A DNA stretch of 64,000 bases from Stictocephala bisonia (taxonomy: Eukaryota > Arthropoda > Insecta > Hemiptera > Membracidae). The stretch spans positions 62,001-126,000 of the forward strand of contig JAQJVL010001106.1 of NCBI GenBank assembly GCA_035578905.1, read 5' to 3'. Position 1 is the first letter of the stretch. Each line of letters begins with the position of its first letter. The notes beneath the pieces are model-generated. The model was not told the origin of the DNA. It was given only the letters and a program-made list of their open reading frames with translations, and searched no databases. This document shows positions 47,761 to 59,692 of the stretch, one piece after another. The position numbers were made by a program, and so were the translations under genes.

Positions 47761-48863
47761 ATATTGTTTATGATAGTAAAAGTTTAAGATTAATATTTTA
47801 GGCTACTCTTTTTCAAATTATGTTTATTGAAATATAAAGTACGCCTATAAAAACTGTTTAAGTTTCTCCATTTGATTTTGATTATACCATTTACTTTTTT
47901 TAGATTCAAGATTGTATTGAATACACTATCTTTGATATTGTGGCAAATGTCTGCAATAACCTCTAATCCTCCATACTTGGCAATAATTAAAAAAAGACCT
48001 TCCTTAATTCACTATGTGGTTGCTATAATTGATTATTATTGTAATTCAATTATGTTACTTTAATAATACGATAATAATAATTTCGAGTTTAGGATTTAGA
48101 TTTTACTCTTTTCTTAATCTTTATTTTGATTTGAAGTATAAAATCTGTTTATTCATTAGGATTAGAACTTCATCGTACTAATTATTATTGTCTTTATTTT
48201 ATATTTTTTAGTTCATAAGCACTATTAACTAAGTGATATCATGAATATATGCTGAAATATATCACATTTCATGTTCGAGCTGAAAGTTAAATTAAGTTCT
48301 TTTTAAATTGTATTGTTCAGGATTAATGTACTACACATATATTGAACACACTATCTTTATTCAGTAACTGTCCTTTTTGTTCTCCCTTAATAATTAAAAT
48401 ATTTTACAATACACTGTATGAACAGGAGTGTATTATTAATTAGATGATTTGTTTTGGGCATTCTGATGGTTTTATTAATTTTATTTTGGGGAAAACCCAA
48501 ACTCGCAACTAGCGCTCCGCATGCAGTTCAATGGGCCGCGTGCAGTTCGGCCATCTACGAGTAGGCTCGTACTAGTATGACGTCACAGATCCTACAGCAC
48601 GGCCTTGCTACCATCCGCTACAGTGGCAGAATTTTGATGAATGCTTAATAAAATTTGAATGATGAAATGAAATTCAAGATAGCGTGGTTCATTTTTCTTT
48701 ATTTATATAAGATCATGAAGAGAAAAATATCTTTAAAAGCTAATATTGAAATCATAACTTTTCCTACAACAATTAGTAATCCCCCCCAAATTTAGGATTT
48801 ACCCCCAACGTTTTTGTTATTGGCGCATCTTGCGACATGGGCGGCCCTGCTAACAAACAATTG
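47761..48863. other. Mostly AT-rich; one GC-rich patch
   Basis: 48505-48625 is much richer in CpG and contains the palindrome TGACGTCA (a CRE). It could be a promoter or a transposon remnant. No adjacent reading frame supports a gene. Confidence 0.35.
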
Positions 48864-49070
48864 CGATATGGCTTCCACTCAATGGTTGCCATCGTCATGA
48901 ACACTAGCAGAGAAGTGTAGTTGTCTATTTAGATGGTGGACACACAAAACTATAAAAAACTGAGTTAAGCTTGTCTGTCTTCAACTTTGTGTGTCCACCA
49001 TCTAAATAGCCAACAACAGTTCTGTGCTAGTGCTCATGACGATGGCAACCATTGAGTGGAAGCCATATCG
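48864..49070. repeat. 85-bp inverted repeat hairpin, about 94 percent identical arms
   Basis: Arms 48864-48948 and 48986-49070 have equal length with about five mismatches and no gaps, around a 37-bp loop containing AACTGAGTTAAGCTTGTC. Arm and loop motifs recur in the repeat at 32345-32715. So this is probably a foldback derivative of that family. Transcription would give a long double-stranded stem. Confidence 0.85.
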
Positions 49071-49099
49071 AACTAAGATTGAGAACATGCCAATACCAC

Positions 49100-49868
49100 T
49101 GTGGGCCAATATCACGGAACGAACAGGTATGGACGGGTAGGTGTGTGTCAATACTCTATGTTTATGGATGGGTCCATACCCTGTACGTGTATGGGTGGTG
49201 TATGTCAGGGTGGAATGGGTGCGTCGGAACTTGTCAAATCATCAACATTTACGACACAATTACTTTACACTAGTCATATATCAAACCTTAGACAATATTT
49301 CTCAACAGTCTAGAGAAGGCTATCAAAATGTCCCTCTGTACTACTGGCATTGTAATTGACCCACCCATCCACCCATACACATACGGAAGTATTGACCCGC
49401 CCTCCCACCCAAACACGTTGAATGGTATTGGCCCTCCCATACACATGGAGTGGTAATGACCCAGCCTCCTCACATGCATTTACGAAGGTATTGACCCACC
49501 CTACCACCCAAACACGTTCAATGGTATTGGCCCTCCCATACACGTGGAGTGGTAATGACCCAGCCTCCTCACAAACACGTACGAAAGTATTGACCCACCC
49601 TTCCACCCAAACACGTTCAATGGTATTGGCCCTCCCATACACGTGGAGTGGTAATGACCCAGCCTCCTCACAAACACGTACGAAAGTATTGACCCACCCA
49701 AACACGTTCAATGGTATTGGCCCTCCCATACACGTGGAGTGGTAATGACCCAGCCTCCTCACATACACGTACGGAAGTATTTACCCACCCTCCCATCCAA
49801 ACACGTTCAATGGTATTGGCCCACCCATACACATACGGGGTTACTAACAGTAATAACCCTAATGATAG

Positions 49869-49902
<34 letters not shown>

Positions 49903-49960
49903 CAATATACGCGTACGGGTGGATGGGTGTACAGTGGTATTGACATGGAAAAGAAATTAT
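49100..49960. repeat. 33-bp motif satellite organised as 99-bp trimers, with TA microsatellite
   Basis: Marker AAACACGTT(C/G)AATGG occurs at 49411, 49510, 49609, 49700 and 49799, spaced 99, 99, 91 and 99 bp. Each 99-bp unit is three diverged 33-bp monomers of the form GTATTGACCCACCC-n-CCCATACACGTAC. Single opposite-strand monomers flank the array (about 49170-49210 and 49905-49945). A (TA)n run fills 49872-49899. The same monomer returns at 62.03-62.67 kb. Confidence 0.88.
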
Positions 49961-50482
49961 ATAAAAAAGTGTAGGTTGAATAAATAAAATTATAGTAATA
50001 CATTTGACACATTCGGAAATTGTAATAGAATTAGATAAAGTAGGAATAACAGCACGGAATTCATTCTATTAAATTGTAAGCACGTTTATTTCAACATTAC
50101 AATACTGAAACAATTAAAATAAAACACCATAAAAATATGAAATAACAATTTATTCAACTACAGTAATCCCACAAGACATGTAAAACCTTAATAAATCTGA
50201 AATATAACACTCCGGAGCTGCTTATTTCCCCCCCCCCCCCCACCCACCATCTTTCAAACAATACGCTCTACAGCATTCTCCAAATGAAACAAATACAGAC
50301 GCTGGTTCACTAGAGAGTATCCTATTTATAATGGAATAAGTAGGCATTTTATTTACCAAATGGCATATTTTATAAAGTCATGTTATAATAATTAAATATT
50401 GAGTGATATCCCCCACTATCCTAAATATAAACCCAATTTTTCAAGCCATACAACGAAATTAAATAAAGGTGCCAAAATAAAA
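49961..50482. other. AT-rich spacer with poly-C run
   Basis: A run of about 14 C followed by CACCCACC lies at 50229-50250. Nothing else was recognised. Confidence 0.45.
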
Positions 50483-51665
50483 AATTTTATCTATGCCAGC
50501 TAATCCCTCGCTAAAAGAGCGTAGGGGGCACTCTGTAACTATGCGATTCATTGTTTGGATAGACCCCTCAATCAGATGACTGATCTAGTGTCAATCCCAA
50601 TTTATATTTCCAATCCAATCTGTCCTCGCCAGTTCGGAAGCGTTTTACCGGTGTCCATTCCTTACGAGGGAGGTTCATCCCACCTACAGTTATTGATGGA
50701 TAAGGAATAAGGAAGTTATTTCGTTTACAAAAATTGTTCCACGCTATGTTCCAGCTAGTATTGGGCGAGAAATTTGATCTAACAAATCGGAAAGTAGTTC
50801 GTAGAGGTGGGTTTCGATATTTAAAGCGACCGTTCTAATGTGGGAGATTGAGTATAATGGGGAAGTGCGGGGCATTCAACATCTTATTGAGTATAATGGG
50901 GAAGTGCGGGGCATTCAACATCTTATTGAGTATAATGGGGAAGTGCAGGGCATTCAACATCTTATTGAATTAGTTAAGTAGTGCCTCCTGACGTTTTATC
51001 TATGAAGGTTGCCATTAGAGCACTACTTATAGATATTATGACCCTATTAAGCTGAACACCAACCGAGTTAGTACGTATGCTATGTAGTCATACGAAGGGC
51101 TGGGTTTATTCAGTAGCTGAATAAACCAGTGAAAAAGCAGTTGTACACAGGACGTCGTCGTTGGCTCCCCAAGTTTTTCCTGCGACATGATTTAGTAAAT
51201 TTGCCCTGATTTTAACTTTAGATGCTAATTTTTGGAGATGGCTTTTAAACATCAGCGAACGATCGAACATTCCTCCTAGGTACTACGTATGATCATTGTG
51301 ATGGAGTTTTACACCATTTAGAAAGCTGTTCAATTTTGATTAGCTAGTAGGTTATCTTGGTGGACGTAAAACACTTCAGTCTTTGATATGGTAGGATTTA
51401 GCTTCCAAGTTCTAAAGTATTCTTCGAGGGATGCAAGGTGACTTGTGAGTGTTTCTTCAGTAGCTCAGAAGTAATTTTTTTTGATAAGTTAAAGCAATAT
51501 AATCTGCATGAATAATTTTTCTAGACGTAGTGATTAAGATATCAGTGGTATACACGTTGAACAAAATTGAAGAAGGAACAGACACCTTTAACTCACGACC
51601 GAGATAAACTTTTAATCACCTAGCACTAAGCATTGACTCAAAAAGTAGTAAAAAGACAAAGGGTA
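50483..51665 (-). pseudogene. Highly decayed LINE RT and C-terminal tail
   Basis: Read on the minus strand with many stops and shifts: SSILFNVYTTDILITTSRK (after the PQGS position), HADYIALTYQ (a degraded ADD box), HNDHT-YLGGMFDRSLMFKSHL, KVKIRANLLNHVAGKTWGA and TTAFSLVYSATE. Further on are GGMNLPRKEW, VKRFRTGEDRLDWKYKLG and a decayed Cys tail. The order RT, thumb, Cys-rich tail identifies the same LINE group as the fragment at 1.4-1.8 kb. A local 39-bp triplication (50851-50967) lies inside the thumb. Confidence 0.65.
50851..50967. repeat. 39-bp direct repeat, three copies
   Basis: AGTATAATGGGGAAGTGC starts at 50851, 50890 and 50929. The copies are nearly identical, so the triplication postdates decay of the LINE it lies in. 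Confidence 0.9.
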
Positions 51666-51869
51666 GAAGACTCTATAACGTTAATATCAAAACTTTGCTC
51701 CAAAACAATTTCTGCAGATGTTTTCAACTTCTTTTCAAACCCATTCTCAATAAATGATGTCGGAGTTAAGATCTAATGGCTATAACAGGCCAGGGTGAAT
51801 GCCAGCCTGCTCAATTGGAATCTACTTATTAGAGGCAAGGGGGAAATAATCCATAACGTTTGATCAATT

Positions 51870-53870
51870 ATTGAATAGATGCTATCACAGTTTGCCGAGC
51901 TGTTTGAACGTATGCATTATCTGCAACATGTAGACATATTGATTAGAAGTGAGAAGGAAGTTCTCACTAACATTTGTTCATTTACACAAGAGCTACTCCC
52001 ACAGTTAGCCCAGCTAGTAGTGAGTGTCCTCTCTGCACAATATAAAGCTACTTATTACAGGTGGAGGGAAGTGTTCCCTAATGTTTGCACATTTACTGAA
52101 GAACTACTCCCACAGTTAGCCCAGCTGGGTGAGTGTATGCTCCCTCTGCACTATGAAGATCTGCTCCCCTCGTTTGACGGTATTCAATAATGTTTGCTCA
52201 TTTACAAGAGTATTCCAATGGTTTGTCCAAGTGGTAGAGTGTTTATCCTCTGCAGTATGTAAACCTACTTACTAGAGGTGAGGTAAAAGTGTTCCCTAAT
52301 CATGCATCATTTACTGAACTATTGCTCCCACAGTTAGCCCAGCTAGTAGAGTGGGTGTTCTCTCAGCACTATGAAGATCTGCTCCCCTCGTTTGACGGTA
52401 TTCAATAATGTTTGCTCATTTACAAGAGTATTCCAATGGTTTGTCCAAGTGGTAGAGTGTTTATCCTCTGCAGTATGTAAACCTACTTACTAGAGGTGAG
52501 GTAAAAGTGTTCCCTAATCATGCATCATTTACTGAACTATTGCTCCCACAGTTAGCCCAGCTAGTAGAGTGGGTGTTCTCTCAGCACTATGAAGATCTGC
52601 TCCCCTAAGTTGACGGTATTCCGTAATGTTTGCTCATTTACAAAAGTATTCCAATGGTTTGTCCAAGTGGTAGAGTGTTTATCCTCTCTGCAGTATGTAA
52701 ACCTACTTACTAGAGGTGAGGTAAAAGTGTTCCCTAATCATGCATCATTTACTGAACTACTGCTCCCACAGTTAGCCCAGCTAGTAGAGGTTATGTAATT
52801 TCTGCTTTATATAGACCTACTTACTCCTACTAAAGGCAACAGGGAATAATGTTTGCTTATAGAGAAGCCCAGCTAATAGTGTGTGTATCCTCTCTGCACA
52901 ATATAAAGCTGCTTACTACAGGTGAGAGGGAAGTGTTCCCTAATGTTTGTACTTGGCTGAAGTGCTACTCCCACAGTTTGCCCATCTGAGAGAGTGTATG
53001 CTATCTCTGCAATATATAGACCTATTTACTTGTGGTAAGAGGAACTGTTCCTTAATGTTTGCACTTTACTGAAGTGCTACTCCCACAGTCTGCCCAGCTG
53101 GGAGAGTGTATGCTCTCTCTGTACTATATAGACCTGTTTACTTGTGGTAAAAGGAACTGTTCCCTAATGTTTGCTCATTTACTAAAGTGCTACTCCCACA
53201 GTCTGCCCAGCTGGGAGAGTGTATGCTCTCTCTGTACTATTTACCTATTTACTTGTGGTAAGAGGAACTGTTCCTTAATGTTTGCACTTTACTGAAGTGC
53301 TACTCCCACAGTCTGCCCAGCTTGGAGAGTGTATGCTCTCTCTGTACTATATAGACCTATTTACTTGTGGTAAGAGGAACTGTTCCTTAATGTTTGCACT
53401 TTACTGAAGTGCTACTCCCACAGTCTGCCCAGCTTGGAGAGTGTATGCTCTCTCTGTACTATATAGACCTGTTTACTTGTGGTAAAAGGAACTGTTCCCT
53501 AATGTTTGCTCATTTACTGAAGTGCTACTCCCACAGTCTGCCCAGCTGGGAGAGTGTATGCTCTCTCTGTACTATATAGACCTGTTTACTTGTGGTAAAA
53601 GGAACTGTTCCCTAATGTTTGCTCATTTACTGAAGTGCTACTCCCACAGTCTGCCCAGCTGGGAGAGTGTATGCTCTATTTGTACTATATAGACCTATTT
53701 ACTTGTGGTAAGAGGAACTGTTCCCTAATGTCTGCTCATTTACTAAAGTACTACTCCTACAGTTTGCCAAGCTGGGCGAGTGCATGCTCTCTTTGCACTT
53801 TGTAGATCTACTTCCATCATGTAGGGAGAAGTGTTCCCTAACGTTGTCTCATCATCAGATGTTCTGCTCC
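51870..53870. repeat. 113-bp satellite with older dimeric part
   Basis: In the younger half, GTGCTACTCCCACAG recurs at 53074, 53187, 53297, 53409, 53522 and 53635 (spacing 110-113 bp). Between copies are CCCAGCTGGGAGAGTGTATG, ACTTGTGGTAAnAGGAACTG and AATGTTTGCTCATTTACT. The older part (51.9-52.8 kb) is more diverged and organised as about 213-bp dimers. These contain GAAGATCTGCTCCCCT and TTCCAATGGTTTGTCC, and two adjacent copies are almost identical. Because the unit is not a multiple of three, the short frames are not a protein. Scattered decayed units continue at 54.2-54.45, 54.97-55.06 and 57.42-57.53 kb. Confidence 0.9.
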
Positions 53871-54469
53871 AATAGTTGTAATACATACGCAATGTTAATT
53901 TATTATATATTTTTTCATCAGTATTCAATAGTTGTTATTGTCATATCATATGCATTACTTAAAAGTAATCAACCCCATTCGGCTACAAAGTGGTGTGATA
54001 TACATCCCTTCCCTACCAACGGTGGGTATCTAAATTAATAAATATGTTACGTAACTAGTCCTCAGTCCTAGTCGTTCTTCTTCTCGCTATCTTACGCGCC
54101 GCTGTACGGCCATGATAACAACATTTGTAGTTATTTTCTTTCATGTCTATGTCTGAGGTATTTATCTATCACATATGGACTACATACGTGAATGGAGTAT
54201 GCCCAGATGGGGTAGTGCATGTTCTCTCTGCACCTAGAAGATCCACTTCTTATATGTGTGAGGAGAGTGTTCCTTAATATTTGCTTATTTACTGAAGTCC
54301 TGCTCTTAGACTTTGCCTATTTGAAGATGTCGTGAAAGACTACTTTTTTTATATGGGTGGGGGATTTATAATATTTGCTCACGTACTAAAGTGTTGTTCC
54401 CTCAGGTTGCCTAGCTAATATGGTGTATATACGCTGTTTGCACTATGTTGACCTACGTATAGTACTTCA

Positions 54470-54789
54470 GCTGTTGGTAAAGCCTAGTCCCCACTTGAAA
54501 ACACTGCACCAACAGTTTGCAAACAGTTTCCAAACAGTTTCTTCTTTCTTCTTAATGTTTGTAAAATAGGTCAACTGTTTGGAAACATCAGAGAAAAATA
54601 AACGTGTGTCATTCATTTGTGTCCACATTAGCAGGACGGTGTTTCCCGAGATGTGGACTGAAGACGTTCTTGGGTCGCATCCAAACCTATCCGATCCATC
54701 CCACTTTCTTGGGCGAACTTTTTTCTCACACCATTCATTGTGTTCACACCGAAATTGAATCTTAAACACTTTTATTTATTTATTTATTA
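54470..54789. other. Unclassified segment, possible MITE
   Basis: Begins near GCCTAGTCCCCACTTGAAAAC and carries repeated CAAACAGTTT (54516-54545) and a complementary CTGTTTGGAAAC (54573-54584). It ends before a TTTATTTATTTATTTA run. The minus-strand frame 54467-54769 (100 codons) has no recognisable domain. The segment adjoins the MADF fragment and may have interrupted it. Confidence 0.3.
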
Positions 54790-54948
54790 TTTTTCCATAT
54801 CATTGGTGCTCACGTCAAAAACTAGCGTGATTTCCTGTAAGGCATCAACTTTCTTATCCCTGTTCTTATAACCTGGATAAGTTGTGTCCTACAAAACTCT
54901 ACGGGGGTGAAACTCTTCAATTAAATTTGAAAAGTGCTCCTGGTTCCA
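54790..54948 (-). pseudogene. Broken MADF-domain coding fragment
   Basis: MADF (Myb/SANT-like) domains bind DNA and occur in insect regulators and in the accessory protein of PIF/Harbinger transposons. On the minus strand the segment reads HFSNLIEEFHPRRVL, a stop, then DTTYPGYKNRDKKVDALQEI and LVFDVSTNDMEK. This fits the family order LI-x-hP-x-LWD-x-YKnrd-x-A-x-EI-x-v. The stop (TAG, 54889-54891) sits where the family has the Trp of LWD, so it is probably TGG changed to TAG. The frame ends at TAA after NDMEK, next to a TTTA-repeat. The remaining helix is missing, and no full gene is seen. Confidence 0.6.
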
Positions 54949-55067
54949 CGCAGTATTTTTTTCCCTTGCTAGGGAGGTTTTTTTTTAACTTTTGATCGTT
55001 TACTGAAGTGCTGTTCCCTTGCTGGGAGAGTGTATGTATTCTCTGCACTATATAGATCTACTTTACA

Positions 55068-55430
55068 TTCAGTTGTTATCAGTCTCTCGGAGCGACCACA
55101 TGTCCGCCTTAACCCGTTCGTGTCACGTGCATGTATCTAATGTTTCACGTTGTAATTTGCGTGAACGGTTAAATTATAGCGTTAAGTTTGTGCTTAACGG
55201 GCTAATTGTGTTTGGTTTTAGCGTTCAAACGTATACATTTAACTCATGAAGTATGTCGGAACAACGGGCATGTATAAAGTGCAATACATTAATAAACCGG
55301 ACTTTGAAGTAAAGTGTGCGGATTGTGATTCACTGTTTCACCCAGAATGCTGTAACATCGGGGGAGAAGAGAATTATAGAAAAATAACTGCAAGACAAAA
55401 AAGTCACGAATGGTTTTTTCTCTTTTATTT
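55068..55430 (+). pseudogene. Detached 5' end of a LINE: leader and start of a PHD-finger ORF1
   Basis: A moderately GC-rich leader (CAGTTGTTATCAGTCTCTCGG...) precedes ATG at 55256. The first frame gives MSEQRACIKCNTLIN. A one-base shift leads to NKPDFEVKCADCDSLFHPEC, CNIGGEENYRK and KSHEWF. Together Cys-x2-Cys, Cys-x2-Cys and His-x2-Cys form most of a PHD finger, like the start of ORF1 in the LINE at 15.1 kb. The sequence becomes plain AT-rich after HEWF, so the 3' part is missing. Confidence 0.6.
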
Positions 55431-56117
55431 CTTTATAAAAAAATACACACATTATACATTTTTAATATGTAAAAAACAAACTGATTGTGGAATGAAATAG
55501 AAGTACTGTGTATTTATTATTTAATTATGGTTATTAAATGTCTTAGTTTGTTTGTGTTTTCATGTAAAATAGAAAGTTAACATTTGTGAGGGTTTATTTT
55601 GATTTTCCATTACAAAAAATTGATTTAACTGCCACTTAGTGTCAATAAAAATAATATTTTCAGAACTACAATGATAAATGTTTGCTGTATCATAAATATT
55701 AAGTACTATAGTCATGCAGTAGTTCAAGTTGATTGCTTTTGTTAGTTACTGCGTTTACTTTAGGTTTAATAATGTAGTATATTTCATTTATTTCAATTGT
55801 GTTTATTTTCAGTTTAATTGATCAAATTATAAATCTACTGAATATATTTCTTATCATAAGTTAAGTGATGGATGAGAGAAAGCAAACATTAAGTTATCTT
55901 GCGCGGTATTTATTATGAATGTGCAGTTGAGGCGGGGACAGGATGAGAGTACAAATTGGATATCGGAGTGACTGAATGGGCGAATGACTATAGGAGTGTC
56001 TCGTGTGTAGAATAAATACAACAAATGTTTCTATATTGCCCAAATCAGATTTCAAAATTTACCACAAGAGTTGAAAATATTAGGTGTACAACTCAAATGT
56101 ACATAAGAAAAAATTAT
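55431..56117. other. AT-rich spacer
   Basis: Nothing recognised. 55915-56000 contains a GTGA(A/C)TGAATGGGCGAATGA patch reminiscent of, but not clearly related to, the SINE-like family. Confidence 0.4.
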
Positions 56118-56690
56118 GACTTCAAATGGGTAGGGAGGCATCTAGTGCCATGTTCACGCCATACTACACCACGGAGATTGTCAGCCTGTGATGGTCATGT
56201 CCAGAGATATGGGTCCAAATGGGTAGGGAGGCATCTAGTGCCATGTTAACACCGCACTACACCACGGAGATTGTCAGCCGGTGATGGTCATGACTAGAGG
56301 TATGGCTCCAAATGGATAGGGATGCATCTAGTGCCATGTTAACACCGCACTACACCACGGAGATTGTCAGCGGGTGATGGTCATGTCTAGAGATATGGCT
56401 CCAAATGGGTAGGGAGGCATCTAGTGCCATGTTGACGCCATACTACACCACGGAGATTGTCAGCCTGTGATGGTCATGTCTAGAGATATGGCTCCAAATG
56501 GGTAGGGAGGCATCTAGTGCCATGTTGACGCCGTACTACACCACGGAGATTGTCAGCCGGTGATGGTCATGTCTAGAGATAAGGCTCCAAATGGGTAGGG
56601 AGGCATCTAGTGCCATGTTGACGCCGTACTACACCACGGAGATTGTCAGCCGGTGATGGTCATGTCTAGAGATAGGGCTACAAATATTTT
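56118..56690. repeat. 93-bp satellite, six units
   Basis: CAAATGGGTAGGGAGGCATCT starts at 56122, 56216, 56309, 56402, 56495 and 56588 (93-94 bp apart). A trailing CAAAT lies at 56681. Units include CTACACCACGGAGATTGTCAG and GGTGATGGTCATGTCTAGAG. High identity between copies. The unit length is a multiple of three but every unit holds stops. Confidence 0.93.
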
Positions 56691-58057
56691 ATGTTTTATT
56701 GTGCGCAGGAATTTGTTTGAGTACTTGGAAGTGTGAATGGTGCTTTGGAATGTTTGCTTCCTGTGATTGTGCATGAGTGGTGATATGTTTGGTTGCATGT
56801 ATGTGTATACTTTTATATTGAATGAATGTTATTTTAATCATTTAATGTGTTAAATCATGAAGGATTTATTTATTTAATGTATTATGTTAGGGATCATGAG
56901 ATTTGAACGTTCCTTGTGAGTCTGAGTGAATGAATGGGTGTATTTGGTAGAATTATAGCCTATATCGCTCAATTTAACTATAGACATTTTTTAATATACA
57001 ATAAAAATTTTATATTTTTATGTAATTTTTAATTTTTTACATTATATTAGTTTGTACTGCCATGAATATATTCAGTAATAATCAATAATGTTAATGTCAA
57101 CTTATTTTTTTGTTACCTATAAAAGTATATAAAAGTATGTTATAAGTATGTATAAGTATGTATAAGTATGTTATAAGTATGTTATTTTATATAAAAGTAT
57201 ATAAAAGTAAGTTATATATATTTTTTTTATCTTCTCAATGTAAGTTTATCATAAATTAATTGTAAAGAGTCTGACTCACAAAAACTGTTTAGTTGACTGG
57301 AACTCGACCTCCAAAGGCTTTTGCCCATGGGAGGTCTTCTCAATATAATATTTATTTGTATTGATTTCTTTGTAACTAAAAGATGTGAGAAATAAATAAA
57401 TTTATTATATTTATTATTACTTCAGGTGAGGGGGAGGTGTTTTTGACTTTTGCTCGTTTACTCAAGTGGCCCCACGGTGTGCCTATCTTGGTGCGTGTAA
57501 GGTTTGTTTTGCTTTGTATACATACTTACTTTCTGTCTGCTGATATTTTTAGTATGAGGTAAAACAGTTAAATATGATGTAGAAAATCGCATATCTATAA
57601 ATATATATATAGCGTTGACATTATTAGCTATTAATATTGTTGGATTAAGGCGGACTAACATTTAACAAACACTTTTTTTCAACTAATATTAGTTTTGAAT
57701 CAGAAGTCATAGATGTTTATACTCTGAACCGTTACTCCTTCATCTTCCATCTTCCAGGAAGACAAAGGTTGTTGGACATTTACCACCATTATGTAAAAAA
57801 TACCAATCACGACGTTTCGATTTGGTAAAACCTAAATCTTTTCAAGTGCTAAAAATTAAATAACATCTACACAAACATGTTATAAAACTACGTTCTTAAA
57901 CTAACTTCTTAACCTGTAACTTATGAGGATAAAAACCTGTTGAAAACATAGCAAATTCTTAAATACAAATAAAATACACTTTTTATAGCTGGAACTAAAT
58001 TTGATTATACTAATAGACTTTTCTATCATTATATCTTGATAATGTCTTAGTATAGAG
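56691..58057. other. AT-rich spacer with decayed satellite traces
   Basis: 57120-57230 holds short AAGTATGTTAT-type repeats. 57420-57530 is a decayed 113-bp satellite unit. No gene. Confidence 0.4.
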
Positions 58058-59692
58058 AAAAAAACCATTGAACAACTACTATCGCTATATGTGTAGTATT
58101 TATTAAAACCATTGAACAACTACTATCGTTATATGTGTGGTATTCATTAAAACCATTGAACAACTACTATCGTTATATGTGTGGTATTTATTAAAACCAT
58201 TGAACAACTAATATCATTATATGTGTGGTATTTATTAAAACCATTGAACAACTACTATCGTTATATGTGTGGTATTCATTAAAACCATTGAACAACTACT
58301 ATCGTTATATGTGTGGTATTTATTAAAACCATTGAACAACTACTACCGTTATATGTGTGGTATTTATTAAAACCATTGCACAACTACTATCGTTATATGT
58401 GTGGTATTTATTAAGACCATTGAACAACTACTATCATTATATGTGTGGTATTCATTAAAACCATTGAACAACTACTATCGTTATATGTGTGGTATTCAAT
58501 AAAACCATTGAACAACTACTATCGTTATATGTAAGGTATTCATTAAAACCATTGAACAACTACTATCGTTATATGTGTGGTATTCATTAAAACCATTGAA
58601 CAACTACTATCATTATATTTGTGGTATTCATTAAAACCATTGAACAACTACTATCGTTATATGTGTGGTATTCACTAAAACCATTGAACAACTACTATCG
58701 TTATATGTGTGGTATTCACTAAAACCATTGAACAACTACTATCGTTATATGTGTGGTATGCATTAAAACCATCGAACAACCACTATCGTTATATGTGTGG
58801 TATTCACTAAAACCATTGAACAACTAATATCGTTATACGTGTGGTATTCATTAAAACCATTGCACAACTACTATCGTTATATGTGTGGTATTTATTAAGA
58901 CCATTGAACAACTACTATCATTATATGTGTGGTATTCATTAAAACCATTGAACAACTACTATCGTTATATGTGTGGTATTCAATAAAACCATTGAACAAC
59001 TACTATCGTTATATGTAAGGTATTCATTAAAACCATTGAACAACTACTATCGTTATATGTGTGGTATGCATTAAAACCATCGAACAACTACTATCGTTAT
59101 ATGTGTGGTATTCACTAAAACCATTGAACAACTACTATCGTTATATGTGTGGTATTCACTAAAACCATTGAACAACTACTATCGTTATATGTGTGGTATG
59201 CATTAAAACCATCGAACAACCACTATCGTTATATGTGTGGTATTCACTAAAACCATTGAACAACTAATATCGTTATACGTGTGGTATTCATTAAAACCAT
59301 TGAACAACTACTATCGTTATATGTGTGGTATTCACTAAAACCATTGAACAACTACTATCGTTATATGTGTGGTATTCACTAAAACCATTGAACAACTACT
59401 ATCGTTATATGTGTGGTATGCATTAAAACCATCGAACAACCACTATCGTTATATGTGTGGTATTCACTAAAACCATTGAACAACTAATATCGTTATACGT
59501 GTGGTATTCATTAAAACCATTGAACAACTACTATCGTTATACGTGTGGTATTCATTAAAACCATTGAACAACTACTATCGTTATACGTGTGGTATTCATT
59601 AAAACCATTGAACAACTACTATCGTTATATGTGTGGTATTCACTAAAACCATTGAACAACTACTATCGTTATATGTGTGGTATTCATTAAAA
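58058..59692. repeat. 44-bp satellite, about 37 units, with internal block duplications
   Basis: The unit is AAAACCATTGAACAACTACT plus ATCGTTATATGTGTGGTATTCATT. Rare variants mark larger copied blocks. TTGCACAACTA followed by AAGACCATTG recurs 484 bp apart (about 58377 and 58861, 11 units). TATGCATTAAAACCATCGAA with CAACCACT recurs at 58757, 59197 and 59417 (10 and 5 units). So growth was by multi-unit duplication. Confidence 0.95.

Noticed and set aside
49310..49974. Several overlapping frames of 80-150 codons on both strands
   Set aside because: All arise from the 99-bp G-rich satellite, whose length is a multiple of three.
51879..53579. Repeated frames such as LLPQLAQLGECML
   Set aside because: The 113-bp unit is not a multiple of three, so no protein repeat can be maintained. 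These are shadows of the satellite.
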